Below, one piece after another: positions 27,067 through 36,238 of a stretch of DNA of 63,169 nucleotides. Positions within the stretch are counted from its first letter, which is position 1, and each line of letters begins with the position of its first letter. The stretch lies in the NCBI RefSeq assembly GCF_900095385.1, contig NZ_FMID01000044.1, positions 1 to 63,169 on the forward strand, written 5' to 3'. Made by a program: the position numbers and the translations under genes. Source of the stretch: Methanoculleus chikugoensis (GTDB lineage: Archaea > Halobacteriota > Methanomicrobia > Methanomicrobiales > Methanoculleaceae). The notes below the pieces were generated by a model. It saw only the letters and a list, made by a program, of their open reading frames with translations, had not been told where the DNA came from and did not search any database.

Positions 27067-27732
27067 ATGACGACGGCCGACCCCTGCCAGAGGGAGCGCG
27101 AGGAGATGGTGGAGTTCCAGATCCGGGCGAGAGGGGTCAGGGACGAGCGGGTTCTTGCCGCGATGGAGAAGATCCCCCGCCACCTCTTCGTTCCGGAGAA
27201 CTGGGAGCGTGCCGCCTACGAAGACCGGCCGCTCCCCATAGGCGAGGGGCAGACCATCTCCCAGCCCTACATCGTCGCCGTCATGACTGAACAACTGGAG
27301 ATCCGCTCCCACGACCGCGTCCTCGAGATCGGGACCGGCAGCGGCTACCAGGCGGCGATCCTCGCCGAACTCGGCGGGAAGGTCGTCTCCGTCGAACGCC
27401 TGCCGGAGCTCGCCGACCGGGCGCGGGAGAACCTCGCCCGGGCAGGGGTCAGGGGTGTCGAGATCGTCGTCGGCGACGGCACACAGGGTTACCCGCCGGA
27501 GGCACCCTACGACGCCATCATCGTCACGGCGGCATCGCCCGATATCCCCGGCCCCCTGGTAGAGCAACTCGCCGAAGGCGGGCGATTGATCGCTCCCGTC
27601 GGGCCACGGGAATGCCAGGACCTCGTCAAACTCGTCAAACGCGGGGCGAGAGTGGAGACGATCCCGCTCGGCGGCGTCTGCTTCGTGCCGCTGATCGGGC
27701 AGTTCGGGTGGCAGGGAGAGGTATCCCCGTGA
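27067..27732 (+). CDS. pcm: Protein-L-isoaspartate O-methyltransferase
   Basis: 221 aa. N-terminal MVEFQIRARGVRDERVLAAM and RHLFVPE, the GQTISQPYIVA element and the SAM site LEIGTGSGYQAA are diagnostic of PCMT. It repairs isoaspartyl residues in aged proteins. GGGAG precedes the ATG by about 6 nt. It starts 13 bp after sufB, and its stop overlaps the next start (GTGA). Confidence 0.96.
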   Translation: MTTADPCQREREEMVEFQIRARGVRDERVLAAMEKIPRHLFVPENWERAAYEDRPLPIGEGQTISQPYIVAVMTEQLEIRSHDRVLEIGTGSGYQAAILAELGGKVVSVERLPELADRARENLARAGVRGVEIVVGDGTQGYPPEAPYDAIIVTAASPDIPGPLVEQLAEGGRLIAPVGPRECQDLVKLVKRGARVETIPLGGVCFVPLIGQFGWQGEVSP

Positions 27733-28343
27733 CGATCTACGACATCACCCGGGACCTCTCCGGGGATGCCGTCCTCTACCCGGGAGACGTCCGGCCCCGG
27801 TTCCGCGAGATCGACAACGGACAGTATCGCGTGACCGAGATGGTGCTCGGGAGTCATACCGGGACGCATATCGACGCCCCTTCGCACTACATTGAGGGAG
27901 GACTGACGGTAGACGAGATCCCGCCCGCGGTGCTGATGGGGCCCGCACGGGTGCTCGACTGCAGCACCGCAGGCGGGATCATCGAACCGGGTCATCTCGC
28001 CGGCCGCCTCGACGGCGCGAGGACGATCCTCGTAAAGACCTGGTTTTCAGGGCGGCGGGAGTTCGACCCCGGGTACCCGGCGCTCTCCCCCGAAGCGGCG
28101 GAGATGACCGTCGAGGCCGGGATCGTCTGCCTCGGGATCGATACCCCGTCGATCGAGTCGTTCAACGGCGACGGTTCCGTCCACCGCCTGCTGCTCGGGA
28201 GCGGAACGGTCATCCTCGAACTCCTCGATCTCTCCGGCGTGCCGGAAGGAGACTATCGCATGACGGCGCTCCCCCTGCGGCTCAAAGGTATCGACGGGTC
28301 GCCCGTGCGGGCAATCCTGTCGGATGTGGAGGAAGAACCATGA
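27729..28343 (+). CDS. Cyclase-family hydrolase (kynurenine formamidase-like)
   Basis: 204 aa from a GTG that overlaps the pcm stop. The metal-binding motif H-x-G-T-H-x-D-x-P-x-H is intact (SHTGTHIDAPSHY near residues 42-54). The family (PF04199 type) includes arylformamidases and polyketide cyclases, and the archaeal substrate is unknown. It overlaps the following gene by 4 bp, so it is part of a long coupled operon. Confidence 0.88.
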   Translation: MTIYDITRDLSGDAVLYPGDVRPRFREIDNGQYRVTEMVLGSHTGTHIDAPSHYIEGGLTVDEIPPAVLMGPARVLDCSTAGGIIEPGHLAGRLDGARTILVKTWFSGRREFDPGYPALSPEAAEMTVEAGIVCLGIDTPSIESFNGDGSVHRLLLGSGTVILELLDLSGVPEGDYRMTALPLRLKGIDGSPVRAILSDVEEEP

Positions 28344-28945
28344 GTTTCTGGAACAGTGCAATCGAGAGGCTGGAGACGATCCTCGCTGACAGCGGGTGCG
28401 AGGACGGTATCGTGACGCTCAGCGTGAATCACGACGCGGACATCTGCCAGTACCCGAAAGGCGTCGCCATGGAGGGACGCTTCGGCGGGCGGAGCGGACA
28501 GTTCATCACGAGCGAGCCGGTCCGGGCAAACACCCGGATCTCCTTTATGTTCGGTGCGCCGCTCAAAAATCAGAAGCAGCGGGGCGCGGCAGGCGCGATC
28601 GTCAACACCGTCTCGGCGTTCCTCTGCCTGGCGCGGAGACTCCAGCCCTGCACCCCCGACTGCTACGCCCCCTGCCTTGCGGAGCTCTCCCGCGAGGTCG
28701 CGGGAAAACGGGTCTACCTCGTCGGTCCGATGCCGGTGCTCGAGCGGGCGCTTGCACCGCAGATCGTTGATACGCCGGAGGCGGCCGATATCCTCCTGGT
28801 CGGCGGAGACGGCATGACGAGCGATGCGGGGGTCGCCTGCATCGACGAGTACCGGGACCGGAAACGGATGGTATTCCTCGGACCCTCGGCCGCCGGGGTC
28901 AGCGGGCTTATCAATCTCGAGCACTGGTGTCCCTACGGACGATGA
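28340..28945 (+). CDS. Conserved methanogen protein, DUF364-like
   Basis: 201 aa. The C-terminal half looks like a Rossmann-type domain (KRVYLVGPMPVLERAL, ILLVGGDGMTSD, VFLGPSAAGVSGLINLEHWCPYGR), reminiscent of DUF364 proteins thought to bind metals or ligands. The middle has CTPDCYAPCLAEL cysteines. I cannot assign a function. Coupled to the cyclase gene upstream and 37 bp before glmM. Confidence 0.65.
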   Translation: MSFWNSAIERLETILADSGCEDGIVTLSVNHDADICQYPKGVAMEGRFGGRSGQFITSEPVRANTRISFMFGAPLKNQKQRGAAGAIVNTVSAFLCLARRLQPCTPDCYAPCLAELSREVAGKRVYLVGPMPVLERALAPQIVDTPEAADILLVGGDGMTSDAGVACIDEYRDRKRMVFLGPSAAGVSGLINLEHWCPYGR

Positions 28946-28982
28946 ATACCTTTTTTTAGGAAAGAAAGGATTATACAAGAAT

Positions 28983-30239
28983 ATGCTTTTCGGCTCTTCC
29001 GGCATCCGGCAGGAGTTCGGCCCCGGCCTCGTCGACCTCGCGCTCCGCGTCGGAGCGGCCGTCGCAGCCGGGGCTTCGGGGATCGTCGTCGGCCGGGACA
29101 CCCGCACGACCAGCGAACTGCTTGAGCACTGTGTCGTCTCCGGGATGCTCTCGGCCGGTGCAACCGTTTATTCCTGCGGGATCGCGCCCACGCCGACGGT
29201 CGCGCACGCTACGCGGAATGCGGACGCAGGATGCATGATCACCGCCTCCCATAACCCCGAGTCCTACAACGGGGTCAAATTGCTCAACCCCGACGGGTCG
29301 TCGTTCACCCTCCGGCAGCAGGCGGGGATCGAAGATGCGCTCCGCGCCACACACTGGAGAACCTGGGACAAGCAGGGGCATGCCCGGCCGATAGACGCGG
29401 TGGACGCGCACCGGGAGGCGATCCTCGATAAGGTCAGTCTCTCCCGTCCCACCACGGCCGTGCTCGACTGCGGCAACGGTGCCGGAAGCGTCATCACCCC
29501 CGATCTCCTCGCCGGGATGGGGGTAACCGTGATCGGCCTGAACTGCAACGTCATGGGAAGGTTCTCCCGGCCGTCGGAGCCGCTCGAGGCAAACCTCCCC
29601 TACATCGGCGAGATCGTCCGGCGGCGGGGTGCGGCGTGCGCGGTGATCCACGACGGCGACGCCGACCGGATGATGGCGTTCGACGAGCGCGGCCGCTATA
29701 TCGACGGCGATCACCTCCTCATGCTCTTTGCGAAATATCTCGACCGCAAACGCGTCGTCACCACCGTCGACGCCTCGATGGCGATCGAGGAGGTCGCAGA
29801 GGTCCGCCGCACGCCGGTCGGCGACAGTTTCGTCTCCGAAGAACTCCTCTCCTGGGGGGACTTCGGCGGCGAGGCGTCGGGGAGCTGGATCTTTCCCGAG
29901 CACTCCTACTGCCCGGACGGGATCTACGCTGCGGCCCTCCTCTGCGAGATCGCGTCGGAGTGGTCGATCGCCGAGGAACTCGACCGGATGCCCCGCTACA
30001 CCCTTCTGCGGGAGTCGTACCGGATCAACGTTCCGCGGGAGGTCATGGGGGCGATGGGGGCCGATGAGCCGACGCACGGGGTCCGGTTCGAGGATGAAGA
30101 CGGCTGGTACCTGATCCGGGCAAGCGGCACCGAACCGAAGGTCCGGATCACGGCCGAGGGAAGAACACCCGCAAAGGCGAAAGAAATGCTCGACGCGGGG
30201 CATGCCGCCCTTGAGAAGGCGAAACATACTCTGGAGTAA
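28983..30239 (+). CDS. glmM: Phosphoglucosamine mutase / phosphomannomutase
   Basis: 418 aa alpha-D-phosphohexomutase. Catalytic serine loop ITASHNPESYNG, metal loop DGDADRM, and phosphate-binding RASGTEPKVRI near the C-terminus. Context (two GlmU-like genes and glmS directly downstream) favours glucosamine-6-P to glucosamine-1-P as the main reaction. At 418 aa it is slightly shorter than typical GlmM. ATG 28983 was chosen because the family N-terminus (LFGSSGIR) begins there. Confidence 0.9.
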   Translation: MLFGSSGIRQEFGPGLVDLALRVGAAVAAGASGIVVGRDTRTTSELLEHCVVSGMLSAGATVYSCGIAPTPTVAHATRNADAGCMITASHNPESYNGVKLLNPDGSSFTLRQQAGIEDALRATHWRTWDKQGHARPIDAVDAHREAILDKVSLSRPTTAVLDCGNGAGSVITPDLLAGMGVTVIGLNCNVMGRFSRPSEPLEANLPYIGEIVRRRGAACAVIHDGDADRMMAFDERGRYIDGDHLLMLFAKYLDRKRVVTTVDASMAIEEVAEVRRTPVGDSFVSEELLSWGDFGGEASGSWIFPEHSYCPDGIYAAALLCEIASEWSIAEELDRMPRYTLLRESYRINVPREVMGAMGADEPTHGVRFEDEDGWYLIRASGTEPKVRITAEGRTPAKAKEMLDAGHAALEKAKHTLE

Positions 30240-30242
30240 TAT

Positions 30243-31442
30243 ATGCAGTGTGTCGTACTGGCAGCAGGAGAGGGGAAACGGATGCGGCCCCTGACCGCCC
30301 GGCGCCCGAAAGTGATGCTTCCGATAGCAAACCGCCCGATGATGGAGCACCTGGTCGTCGCGGCCCGCGATGCAGGAATCACCGACTTCATCTTCGTGGT
30401 CGGGTACTTTGAACGCGAGATCCGAAACCACTTCGGGGACGGCAGCAGCCTCGGCGTGAAGATCGCCTACGTGACCCAGCGCCACCAGCTCGGTACCGCC
30501 GACGCACTGCGGGTGACGGCAGGGTTGATCGACGACCGGTTCCTCCTCTTGAACGGGGATATGATCCTCAAATCCGGCGATATCAGGAAATTCTGCCGGA
30601 TGGATGCCCCATGCGTGGGAATTCACGAGACCGACCACCCGCAGGACTACGGCGTGGTGACCGTCGAAGGGAACCGCATCACCGGCCTCGAAGAGAAGTC
30701 CGAGGAGCCGAAGAGCAACCTGATCAACGCGGGCGCTTACCTCTTCGACCCCGGTATCTTCGACCTTCTAGCGGGCATCAAGGTATCGGGCCGGGGCGAG
30801 TTCGAGCTGACCGACGCGCTCGATACCTACATCGGGGAGGGGACGCTCAGGGCATACCCGCTCGCCTACTGGCTCGATGTGGGGCAGCCGTGGGATCTCC
30901 TCGACGCAAACGAAGGGCTTCTCGCCTCGATCCACCACGAACGGCACGGCGCCGTCGAGGACGGATGCACCGTCCCGGAGACGGTCAGCATCGGGAAAGG
31001 GACGGTTATCCGGGCAGGAACCTATATCGAGGGTTCCTGCGTCATCGGCGAGAACTGCGTCATCGGTCCTCACGCCTATATCCGGGGCTCCACCGCCATC
31101 GGGGATAACTGCCATATCGGGCACGCGACCGAACTCAAGAACTCCATTATCATGCCGGGGACGAAGATCCCCCACTTCAACTACATCGGCGACAGCATCG
31201 TCGGGAGCGGCTGCAACTTCGGGGCGGGCACCAAGGTCGCGAACCTCAGGCACGACAACGGATCGGTGAAGGTCTGCGGGAAGACCACAGGACGGAGGAA
31301 GTTCGGCGCCATCATCGGCGACGACGTCCTCTTCGGGATCAACTGTTCGGTCAACGTCGGGTGCCTCGTCGGCAGCGGCAGCCGGGTGGCTCCTCACTCC
31401 TTCGTCGAAGGGTGCGTCGAGGAGAACTCAGTCATCAGGTGA
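30243..31442 (+). CDS. glmU: GlmU-like nucleotidylyltransferase/acetyltransferase, copy 1
   Basis: 399 aa. The N-terminal nucleotidyltransferase (VVLAAGEGKRMRPLT, LLNGDM, then a sugar-binding GAYLF-type strand) is followed by left-handed beta-helix hexapeptides from about residue 240 (ISIGKGTVIRAGTYIEGSCVIGENCVIG and so on), with the acetyltransferase-type HDNGSVKV and TGRRKFGAIIGDDV. This resembles the archaeal bifunctional enzyme that makes UDP-GlcNAc from glucosamine-1-P. It is paired with a paralogue directly downstream. Confidence 0.85.
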   Translation: MQCVVLAAGEGKRMRPLTARRPKVMLPIANRPMMEHLVVAARDAGITDFIFVVGYFEREIRNHFGDGSSLGVKIAYVTQRHQLGTADALRVTAGLIDDRFLLLNGDMILKSGDIRKFCRMDAPCVGIHETDHPQDYGVVTVEGNRITGLEEKSEEPKSNLINAGAYLFDPGIFDLLAGIKVSGRGEFELTDALDTYIGEGTLRAYPLAYWLDVGQPWDLLDANEGLLASIHHERHGAVEDGCTVPETVSIGKGTVIRAGTYIEGSCVIGENCVIGPHAYIRGSTAIGDNCHIGHATELKNSIIMPGTKIPHFNYIGDSIVGSGCNFGAGTKVANLRHDNGSVKVCGKTTGRRKFGAIIGDDVLFGINCSVNVGCLVGSGSRVAPHSFVEGCVEENSVIR

Positions 31443-31443
31443 T

Positions 31444-32598
31444 ATGATGCAGGCAGTCATTCTGGCAGCGGGAGAAGGGAGCCGTCTGCGGCCGCTGACG
31501 AGGAGCAAGCCCAAGGCCATGCTCCCGGTCGCGAACCGGCCGATCATCGAGTACGTCATCGACGCCCTTCTCGAGAACGGAATCCGCGATATCGTGGTGG
31601 TGGTCGGCTACCGCAAGGAAGAGGTCATCCGGCACCTCAACCGGCTCGACGCCCCCATCCAGGTCGTCGTGCAGGAGCGCCAGCTCGGAACCGCGGATGC
31701 TCTCCGGGCTGCCGAGTCGGAGATCGCGGACGACTTCCTGGTTCTTCCCGGCGACAACTACATCAACGCCGGATCGATAGCCCGGATCAAGGAGGAGCGG
31801 AACGCCATGCTCGTCGCCGAGCACCCGAACCCCTCGAACTTCGGGGTCGTGGTGATCAGGAACGGCATCGTCCGCGAGATCGTCGAGAAACCCGAAGACG
31901 CCCCGACGTTCACGGTATCGACCGGGATCTACTCCTTCACCCCCGACGTCTTCTCCTATCTCCAGACGAACGAGATCCCCGACGCCCTCTCCGCCATGAT
32001 CGCGTCGGGCCGGCGGATACGCGCAATCCCGGCAGACGACTGGCAGGACGCCGTCTACCCCTGGGATCTCCTGAAACTGAACAGCCGGATGCTTCGGGGG
32101 GTCAGGCCCGGGATCGCGGGGGAGGTCGATGCATCCGTCATCCGCCGGGGCACCGTGCGTATCGGCGCCGGAACGACCGTGGGGCCGAACACCGTCATCT
32201 ATGGTCCCGCCGTCATCGGGAGCAACTGCAACATCGGCCCGAACACCGTGATCATGCCCGATACGAGCATCGGCGACCGGGTGGTGCTTGAACCGTTCAC
32301 CTACGTTGCCGACTCGCTCATCATGAACGACGTCACGATCGGGTCGCATTCGAGGATCGTCTCGGCAGTCCTCGGCCAGGGGTGCATCCTCGCCGACCAT
32401 ACCACCACCTACCCCTCCGCGAGTTTCATCGAGGTCGGAGGCCACGTCCAGAAGGAGGAGTTCGGCGCAGTCCTCGGTGAGGGAGTACGCGCGGCACCAT
32501 TCACAACGTTTAAGAACTGCATCGCAGGTAACAATGTCACCGTCGGTGAGCGGAAGACAGTGGTCGGCCTCATCGAGGACGGCACGCGGGTGATGTAG
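31444..32598 (+). CDS. GlmU-like nucleotidylyltransferase/acetyltransferase, copy 2
   Basis: 384 aa paralogue of the preceding gene: AVILAAGEGSRLRPLT, LPGDNY, and hexapeptide repeats from about residue 240 (IGAGTTVGPNTVIYGPAVIGSNCNIG). The beta-helix end differs: VGGHVQKEEFGAVLGEGVRAAP replaces the HDNG/TGRRKFG element. So the two are probably not redundant. This copy may be a glucose-1-phosphate nucleotidyltransferase (as in TDP- or UDP-sugar synthesis), with the first copy being GlmU proper. ATG 31444 or 31447; AGGTGA lies just upstream. It ends 0 bp before glmS. Confidence 0.82.
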   Translation: MMQAVILAAGEGSRLRPLTRSKPKAMLPVANRPIIEYVIDALLENGIRDIVVVVGYRKEEVIRHLNRLDAPIQVVVQERQLGTADALRAAESEIADDFLVLPGDNYINAGSIARIKEERNAMLVAEHPNPSNFGVVVIRNGIVREIVEKPEDAPTFTVSTGIYSFTPDVFSYLQTNEIPDALSAMIASGRRIRAIPADDWQDAVYPWDLLKLNSRMLRGVRPGIAGEVDASVIRRGTVRIGAGTTVGPNTVIYGPAVIGSNCNIGPNTVIMPDTSIGDRVVLEPFTYVADSLIMNDVTIGSHSRIVSAVLGQGCILADHTTTYPSASFIEVGGHVQKEEFGAVLGEGVRAAPFTTFKNCIAGNNVTVGERKTVVGLIEDGTRVM

Positions 32599-34338
32599 AT
32601 GTGCGGGATCGTCGGCTATATCGGGAGACGGGAGGCAACCCCGATCCTGGTCCAGGGTTTGAAACGGCTCGAATACCGGGGTTACGACTCCTTCGGCATC
32701 GCGACGGTCGGGAGCGCGATCGAGGTCTACAAGAAGACCGGCCGCATCTCGGACGGCGAGGCCGGAGCAGCCAATCTCACCGGATTCACCGGGATCGGGC
32801 ATACCCGGTGGGCCACCCACGGCGAGCCGAACGACCTCAACGCCCACCCGCACACCGACTGTTCGGGAAGGATCGCCGTGGTGCACAACGGGGTCATCGA
32901 GAACTACGGTGAACTGAAACGGCAGCTTGAAGAGCGCGGCCATACGTTCCGGTCGGAGACCGACACCGAGGTGATTGCCCACCTCGTCGAGGAGCATTAC
33001 GACGGCGATCTCCTCGCCGCGGTCAACGCGACCCTCCCCCTGCTCCGGGGCTCGTACGCCGTCCTCGTGATCGCGGAGGACACCCAGCAAATCGTCGCCG
33101 CCCGCGACGCGAGCCCGCTCGTCCTCGGCGTCGGGGATGCCGAGATCTTTGCCGCCTCGGACATGACGCCGCTTCTAGAATACACCGAACGCGTGATCTT
33201 CCTCGAAGACGGCGACGTTGCCGATATCGCGCCCGGCCGTTACACCATCTACCATGACGGCCGGGCGGTGGAGCGCCCGATCGAACTGATCAACTGGTGC
33301 GTCGAGGATACCCGGAAGGGCGGGTTTGCCCATTACATGCTTAAAGAGATCTACGAGCAGCCCCAGTCCTTCTACGAGACCATCAGGGCGGGCATCGACG
33401 ACCGCGTGCAGCGGATGGTCATGGAGGCCGACGAGATCACCCTGGTCGCGTGCGGGACGTCCTACCACACCGCCCTGGTCTTCAAGTACCTGGCCGAACC
33501 GCTCTGCGGCATACCGGTGCGGGTCGAAGTGGGGTCGGAGTTCAAGTACTTCACCCCGCCCCTCCACGGCCTCGTGATCGCGGTCTCGCAGTCGGGGGAG
33601 ACGGCGGACACAATCGCCGCCCTGAAGATGGCGAAAGCCCGCAACTGCCCGACGCTCGCCATCACCAACATGCAGGGGAGCACGGTCACCCGGGTTGCGG
33701 ACGAGACCCTCCTGATGCGGGCCGGCCCCGAGATCGGCGTCGCCGCGACCAAGTCCTACACGGCGCAGCTTGCGGCGCTGATGCAGATCGTCAACCTCCG
33801 CTGCGAGGGGGCGTTCGACGATGCCCTCTCGCACGCGCACCTGGCCATCGGTGACGTTCTCCTCCAGGATATCCACGAGGCGGTCGCCCTCTGCTCGAAG
33901 GCCGAGCACGTCTTCTTCGTGGGAAGAGGACCGTTCTACCCGGTCTCGATGGAAGGCGCCCTGAAGATGAAGGAGATCAGTTACGTCCACGCCGAGGGGT
34001 ATGCGGCGGGAGAACTCAAGCACGGGCCGTTTGCCCTGCTCACCCCCGAGACGCCGGTCGTCGCCGTCTGCACCCCGGGCCCGACCTACGGCGTGATGGC
34101 CTCGAACATCAAGGAGATGAAGGCGAGGAAAGCCCCGGTCATCGCGCTCGGGGTTGCCGGGGATACGGAACTCGCCGAGATCGTGGACATCTTCATCCCC
34201 ATTCCGAACACGCACCATCTGGTGCAGGTGCTGACCGCGTCGGTCGTCCTGCAGCTGCTTGCCTACCATACCGCCTGTGCCCTGCAACGGGACGTCGACA
34301 AGCCGCGGAACCTGGCAAAGAGCGTGACCGTTGAATGA
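32599..34338 (+). CDS. glmS: Glutamine--fructose-6-phosphate aminotransferase GlmS
   Basis: 579 aa. Catalytic N-terminal Cys2 (MCGIVGY), GHTRWATHG, then two SIS domains (SQSGETADT and the C-terminal KPRNLAKSVTVE). It makes glucosamine-6-phosphate, the first step to UDP-GlcNAc. The ATG immediately follows the stop of the preceding gene. Together with glmM and the glmU-like genes it completes the pathway from fructose-6-P to UDP-GlcNAc, though the gene order is the reverse of the pathway. Confidence 0.96.
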   Translation: MCGIVGYIGRREATPILVQGLKRLEYRGYDSFGIATVGSAIEVYKKTGRISDGEAGAANLTGFTGIGHTRWATHGEPNDLNAHPHTDCSGRIAVVHNGVIENYGELKRQLEERGHTFRSETDTEVIAHLVEEHYDGDLLAAVNATLPLLRGSYAVLVIAEDTQQIVAARDASPLVLGVGDAEIFAASDMTPLLEYTERVIFLEDGDVADIAPGRYTIYHDGRAVERPIELINWCVEDTRKGGFAHYMLKEIYEQPQSFYETIRAGIDDRVQRMVMEADEITLVACGTSYHTALVFKYLAEPLCGIPVRVEVGSEFKYFTPPLHGLVIAVSQSGETADTIAALKMAKARNCPTLAITNMQGSTVTRVADETLLMRAGPEIGVAATKSYTAQLAALMQIVNLRCEGAFDDALSHAHLAIGDVLLQDIHEAVALCSKAEHVFFVGRGPFYPVSMEGALKMKEISYVHAEGYAAGELKHGPFALLTPETPVVAVCTPGPTYGVMASNIKEMKARKAPVIALGVAGDTELAEIVDIFIPIPNTHHLVQVLTASVVLQLLAYHTACALQRDVDKPRNLAKSVTVE

Positions 34339-34934
34339 TAGAGTATGGACGTAACGCCCTCGGCGAAGGGGCGACGATATTCGAGCCGGTGACCGTTGGG
34401 TTTCCCTCCCGCGACCGGATGGGAGAGAAAGATTACCCCGGCACCACCATCGGGAGGGGCGCCGTCCTCCGTTCGGGCACGATCATCTACTGCGACGTCG
34501 TGATCGGCGACGACTTCCAGACCGGGCACAACGTGCTGATCCGGGAAAAGACGACCATCGGCGACCGGGTCGCGATAGGGACGGCGGCGGTGATCGAGGG
34601 CGACTGCACGATCGGCGACGACGTCCGGCTCCAGAGTCTGGTCTACGTCCCCACCGGCGCCCGGATCGGCAACCGGGTCTTCATCGGCCCGAACGCCGTG
34701 CTGACGAACGACCGCTACCCGCCCGGCCCGCACGAGTCCCTCCGGGGGCCGGTGATCGGGGACGACGCCGTCATCGGTGCGAACGCGACGATCCTCCCCG
34801 GCGTCGTCGTCGGTGAGGGGGCATTCGTCGCCGCGGGAGCGGTGGTGACGAAGGACGTCCCGCCCGGGATGCTCGCGGTGGGGACACCGGCACGGTTCCG
34901 GCCGCTCCCCCCTGAAGCGAGGCGGTCCCAGTGA
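34335..34934 (+). CDS. Hexapeptide-repeat sugar N-acetyltransferase
   Basis: 199 aa left-handed beta-helix protein: repeats such as IGRGAVLRSGTIIYCDVVIGDDFQTGHNVLIR, a loop with NDRYPP, and the closing ATILPGVVVGEGAFVAAGAVVTKDVPPGMLAVGTPA. The loop and ending are like the WbpD/WlbB enzymes that acetylate the 3-amino group of UDP-2-acetamido-3-amino sugars. Its overlap (4 bp) with a DegT aminotransferase supports that role. An NDP-4-amino sugar substrate is the alternative. Confidence 0.85.
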   Translation: MIEYGRNALGEGATIFEPVTVGFPSRDRMGEKDYPGTTIGRGAVLRSGTIIYCDVVIGDDFQTGHNVLIREKTTIGDRVAIGTAAVIEGDCTIGDDVRLQSLVYVPTGARIGNRVFIGPNAVLTNDRYPPGPHESLRGPVIGDDAVIGANATILPGVVVGEGAFVAAGAVVTKDVPPGMLAVGTPARFRPLPPEARRSQ

Positions 34935-36016
34935 AGATTCCCGTCGCCCGGCCGCTTGTCGGCGAGGAGGAGGTCGAGGCTGTCGCCCGCGTGATGCGAT
35001 CGGGAATGCTGGCCCAGGGGTCGGTCGTCACGGAGTTCGAGTCGCGGTTTGCGGATTACTGCGGCGCCGCTCATGCCGTCGGCGTCAACTCGGGCACTGC
35101 AGCGCTCCACGCGGCCCTGCTTGCTGCAGGCATCGGGCCGGGTGACTCGGTGGTCGTTCCGGCGTTCACGTTCTTTGCGACGGCGTCCAGCGTCTCAATG
35201 TGCGGGGCGACGCCGCTCTTTGCGGATGTCGATCCGGAGACGTTCAACATCGACCCGGACTCCGTCGCGGCCCTCATCCGGCCGGATACCCGGGCGGTCA
35301 TCGGCGTCCACCTCTTCGGGCAGCCGTTCGACGTCGGTTCCGTTCGCGAGGTCTGCGACGACCACAACCTCATCCTCATCGAGGACGCGGCCCAGGCGCA
35401 CGGCGCGGAATACCACGGGAAGCGGGCGGGGAGCCTCGCCGATCTCGCCTGCTTCTCGTTCTACCCCACGAAGAACATGACCACCAGCGAGGGGGGCATG
35501 GTCACGACCGACGACGACGCCCTCGCGGAGCGGGTCCGGCTCCTCATCAACCACGGGCAGAGCCGGAAGTACCTCCACACGGTTATCGGCTACAACTACC
35601 GGATGACGAACATCGACGCCGCGATCGGCCTCGTGCAGCTCGGGCGGCTCGAAGGGTTCAACGAGCGCCGGAGAAAGAATGCTCGCTACCTCGACCGCCA
35701 CCTCGCGGGCACGGGGCTCGCGACGCCCTGCGTCGCACCGGGCGTCCGGCACGTCTACCACCAGTACGTCGTGAAGGTTCCCGGCGATTACGCGCTCTCA
35801 AGGGACGCGTTCATGAGCGCCCTCGCGGATCGGGGGATCGGAACCGCCGTCCACTACCCCATCCCCGTCAACCGGCAGCCGGTCTACGAGAACGAGCGCG
35901 CTTCCTGCCCGGTATCGGACGACCTCGCGGCATCGGTCGTGAGCCTGCCCGTCCACCCGGCGGTGACGGACGAGGATCTCGCGTATATCCGCGATACGGT
36001 GCGGGGGCTTCCGTAA
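34931..36016 (+). CDS. DegT/DnrJ/EryC1/StrS sugar aminotransferase
   Basis: 361 aa PLP enzyme. The PLP lysine is in SFYPTKNMTTSEGG (near residue 182), with EDAAQAHGAEY before it and NYRMTNIDAAIGLVQL after. The family aminates 3- or 4-keto NDP-sugars. Next to an acetyltransferase of the WbpD type, it is best read as a WbpE-like enzyme for a 2,3-diamino sugar used in the surface glycan. The matching dehydrogenase and oxidase are not in the window. Last gene of the overlapping pcm-DegT operon. Confidence 0.9.
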   Translation: MKIPVARPLVGEEEVEAVARVMRSGMLAQGSVVTEFESRFADYCGAAHAVGVNSGTAALHAALLAAGIGPGDSVVVPAFTFFATASSVSMCGATPLFADVDPETFNIDPDSVAALIRPDTRAVIGVHLFGQPFDVGSVREVCDDHNLILIEDAAQAHGAEYHGKRAGSLADLACFSFYPTKNMTTSEGGMVTTDDDALAERVRLLINHGQSRKYLHTVIGYNYRMTNIDAAIGLVQLGRLEGFNERRRKNARYLDRHLAGTGLATPCVAPGVRHVYHQYVVKVPGDYALSRDAFMSALADRGIGTAVHYPIPVNRQPVYENERASCPVSDDLAASVVSLPVHPAVTDEDLAYIRDTVRGLP

Positions 36017-36177
36017 CCGGGTAGCGGCCCGTACACGACCTCAAACCGCCCGGATCCAGTCTTATTTCCTGTCCTCGTGACCAGAAGGCATCGCCAGCGG
36101 CGCGTCTTGAGATACGAACGATCGCTTTCGCGAAGGGAGAGGAAAGAGCACCATACAACTAGAAAAAGGAGAACGCA

Positions 36178-36234
36178 ATGAGGACGAACCACTTCTTCTA
36201 TTCCCAAACGATAAATACCAATCCCATAGATTAA
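36178..36234 (+). CDS. Possible 18-codon small ORF before the GT2 gene
   Basis: ATG at 36178 has a strong AAGGAG about 7 nt upstream, reads 18 codons and stops 4 nt before the next gene (MRTNHFFYSQTINTNPID). However, the ORF also contains a TATA-like GATAAATA for the downstream gene, so it may be fortuitous. Listed as a low-confidence small gene. Confidence 0.2.
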   Translation: MRTNHFFYSQTINTNPID

Positions 36235-36238
36235 TTTC

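Noticed and set aside
31435-33090. 551-aa minus-strand open frame
   Set aside because: Covers the second GlmU-like gene and the start of glmS in antisense; no recognisable domain.
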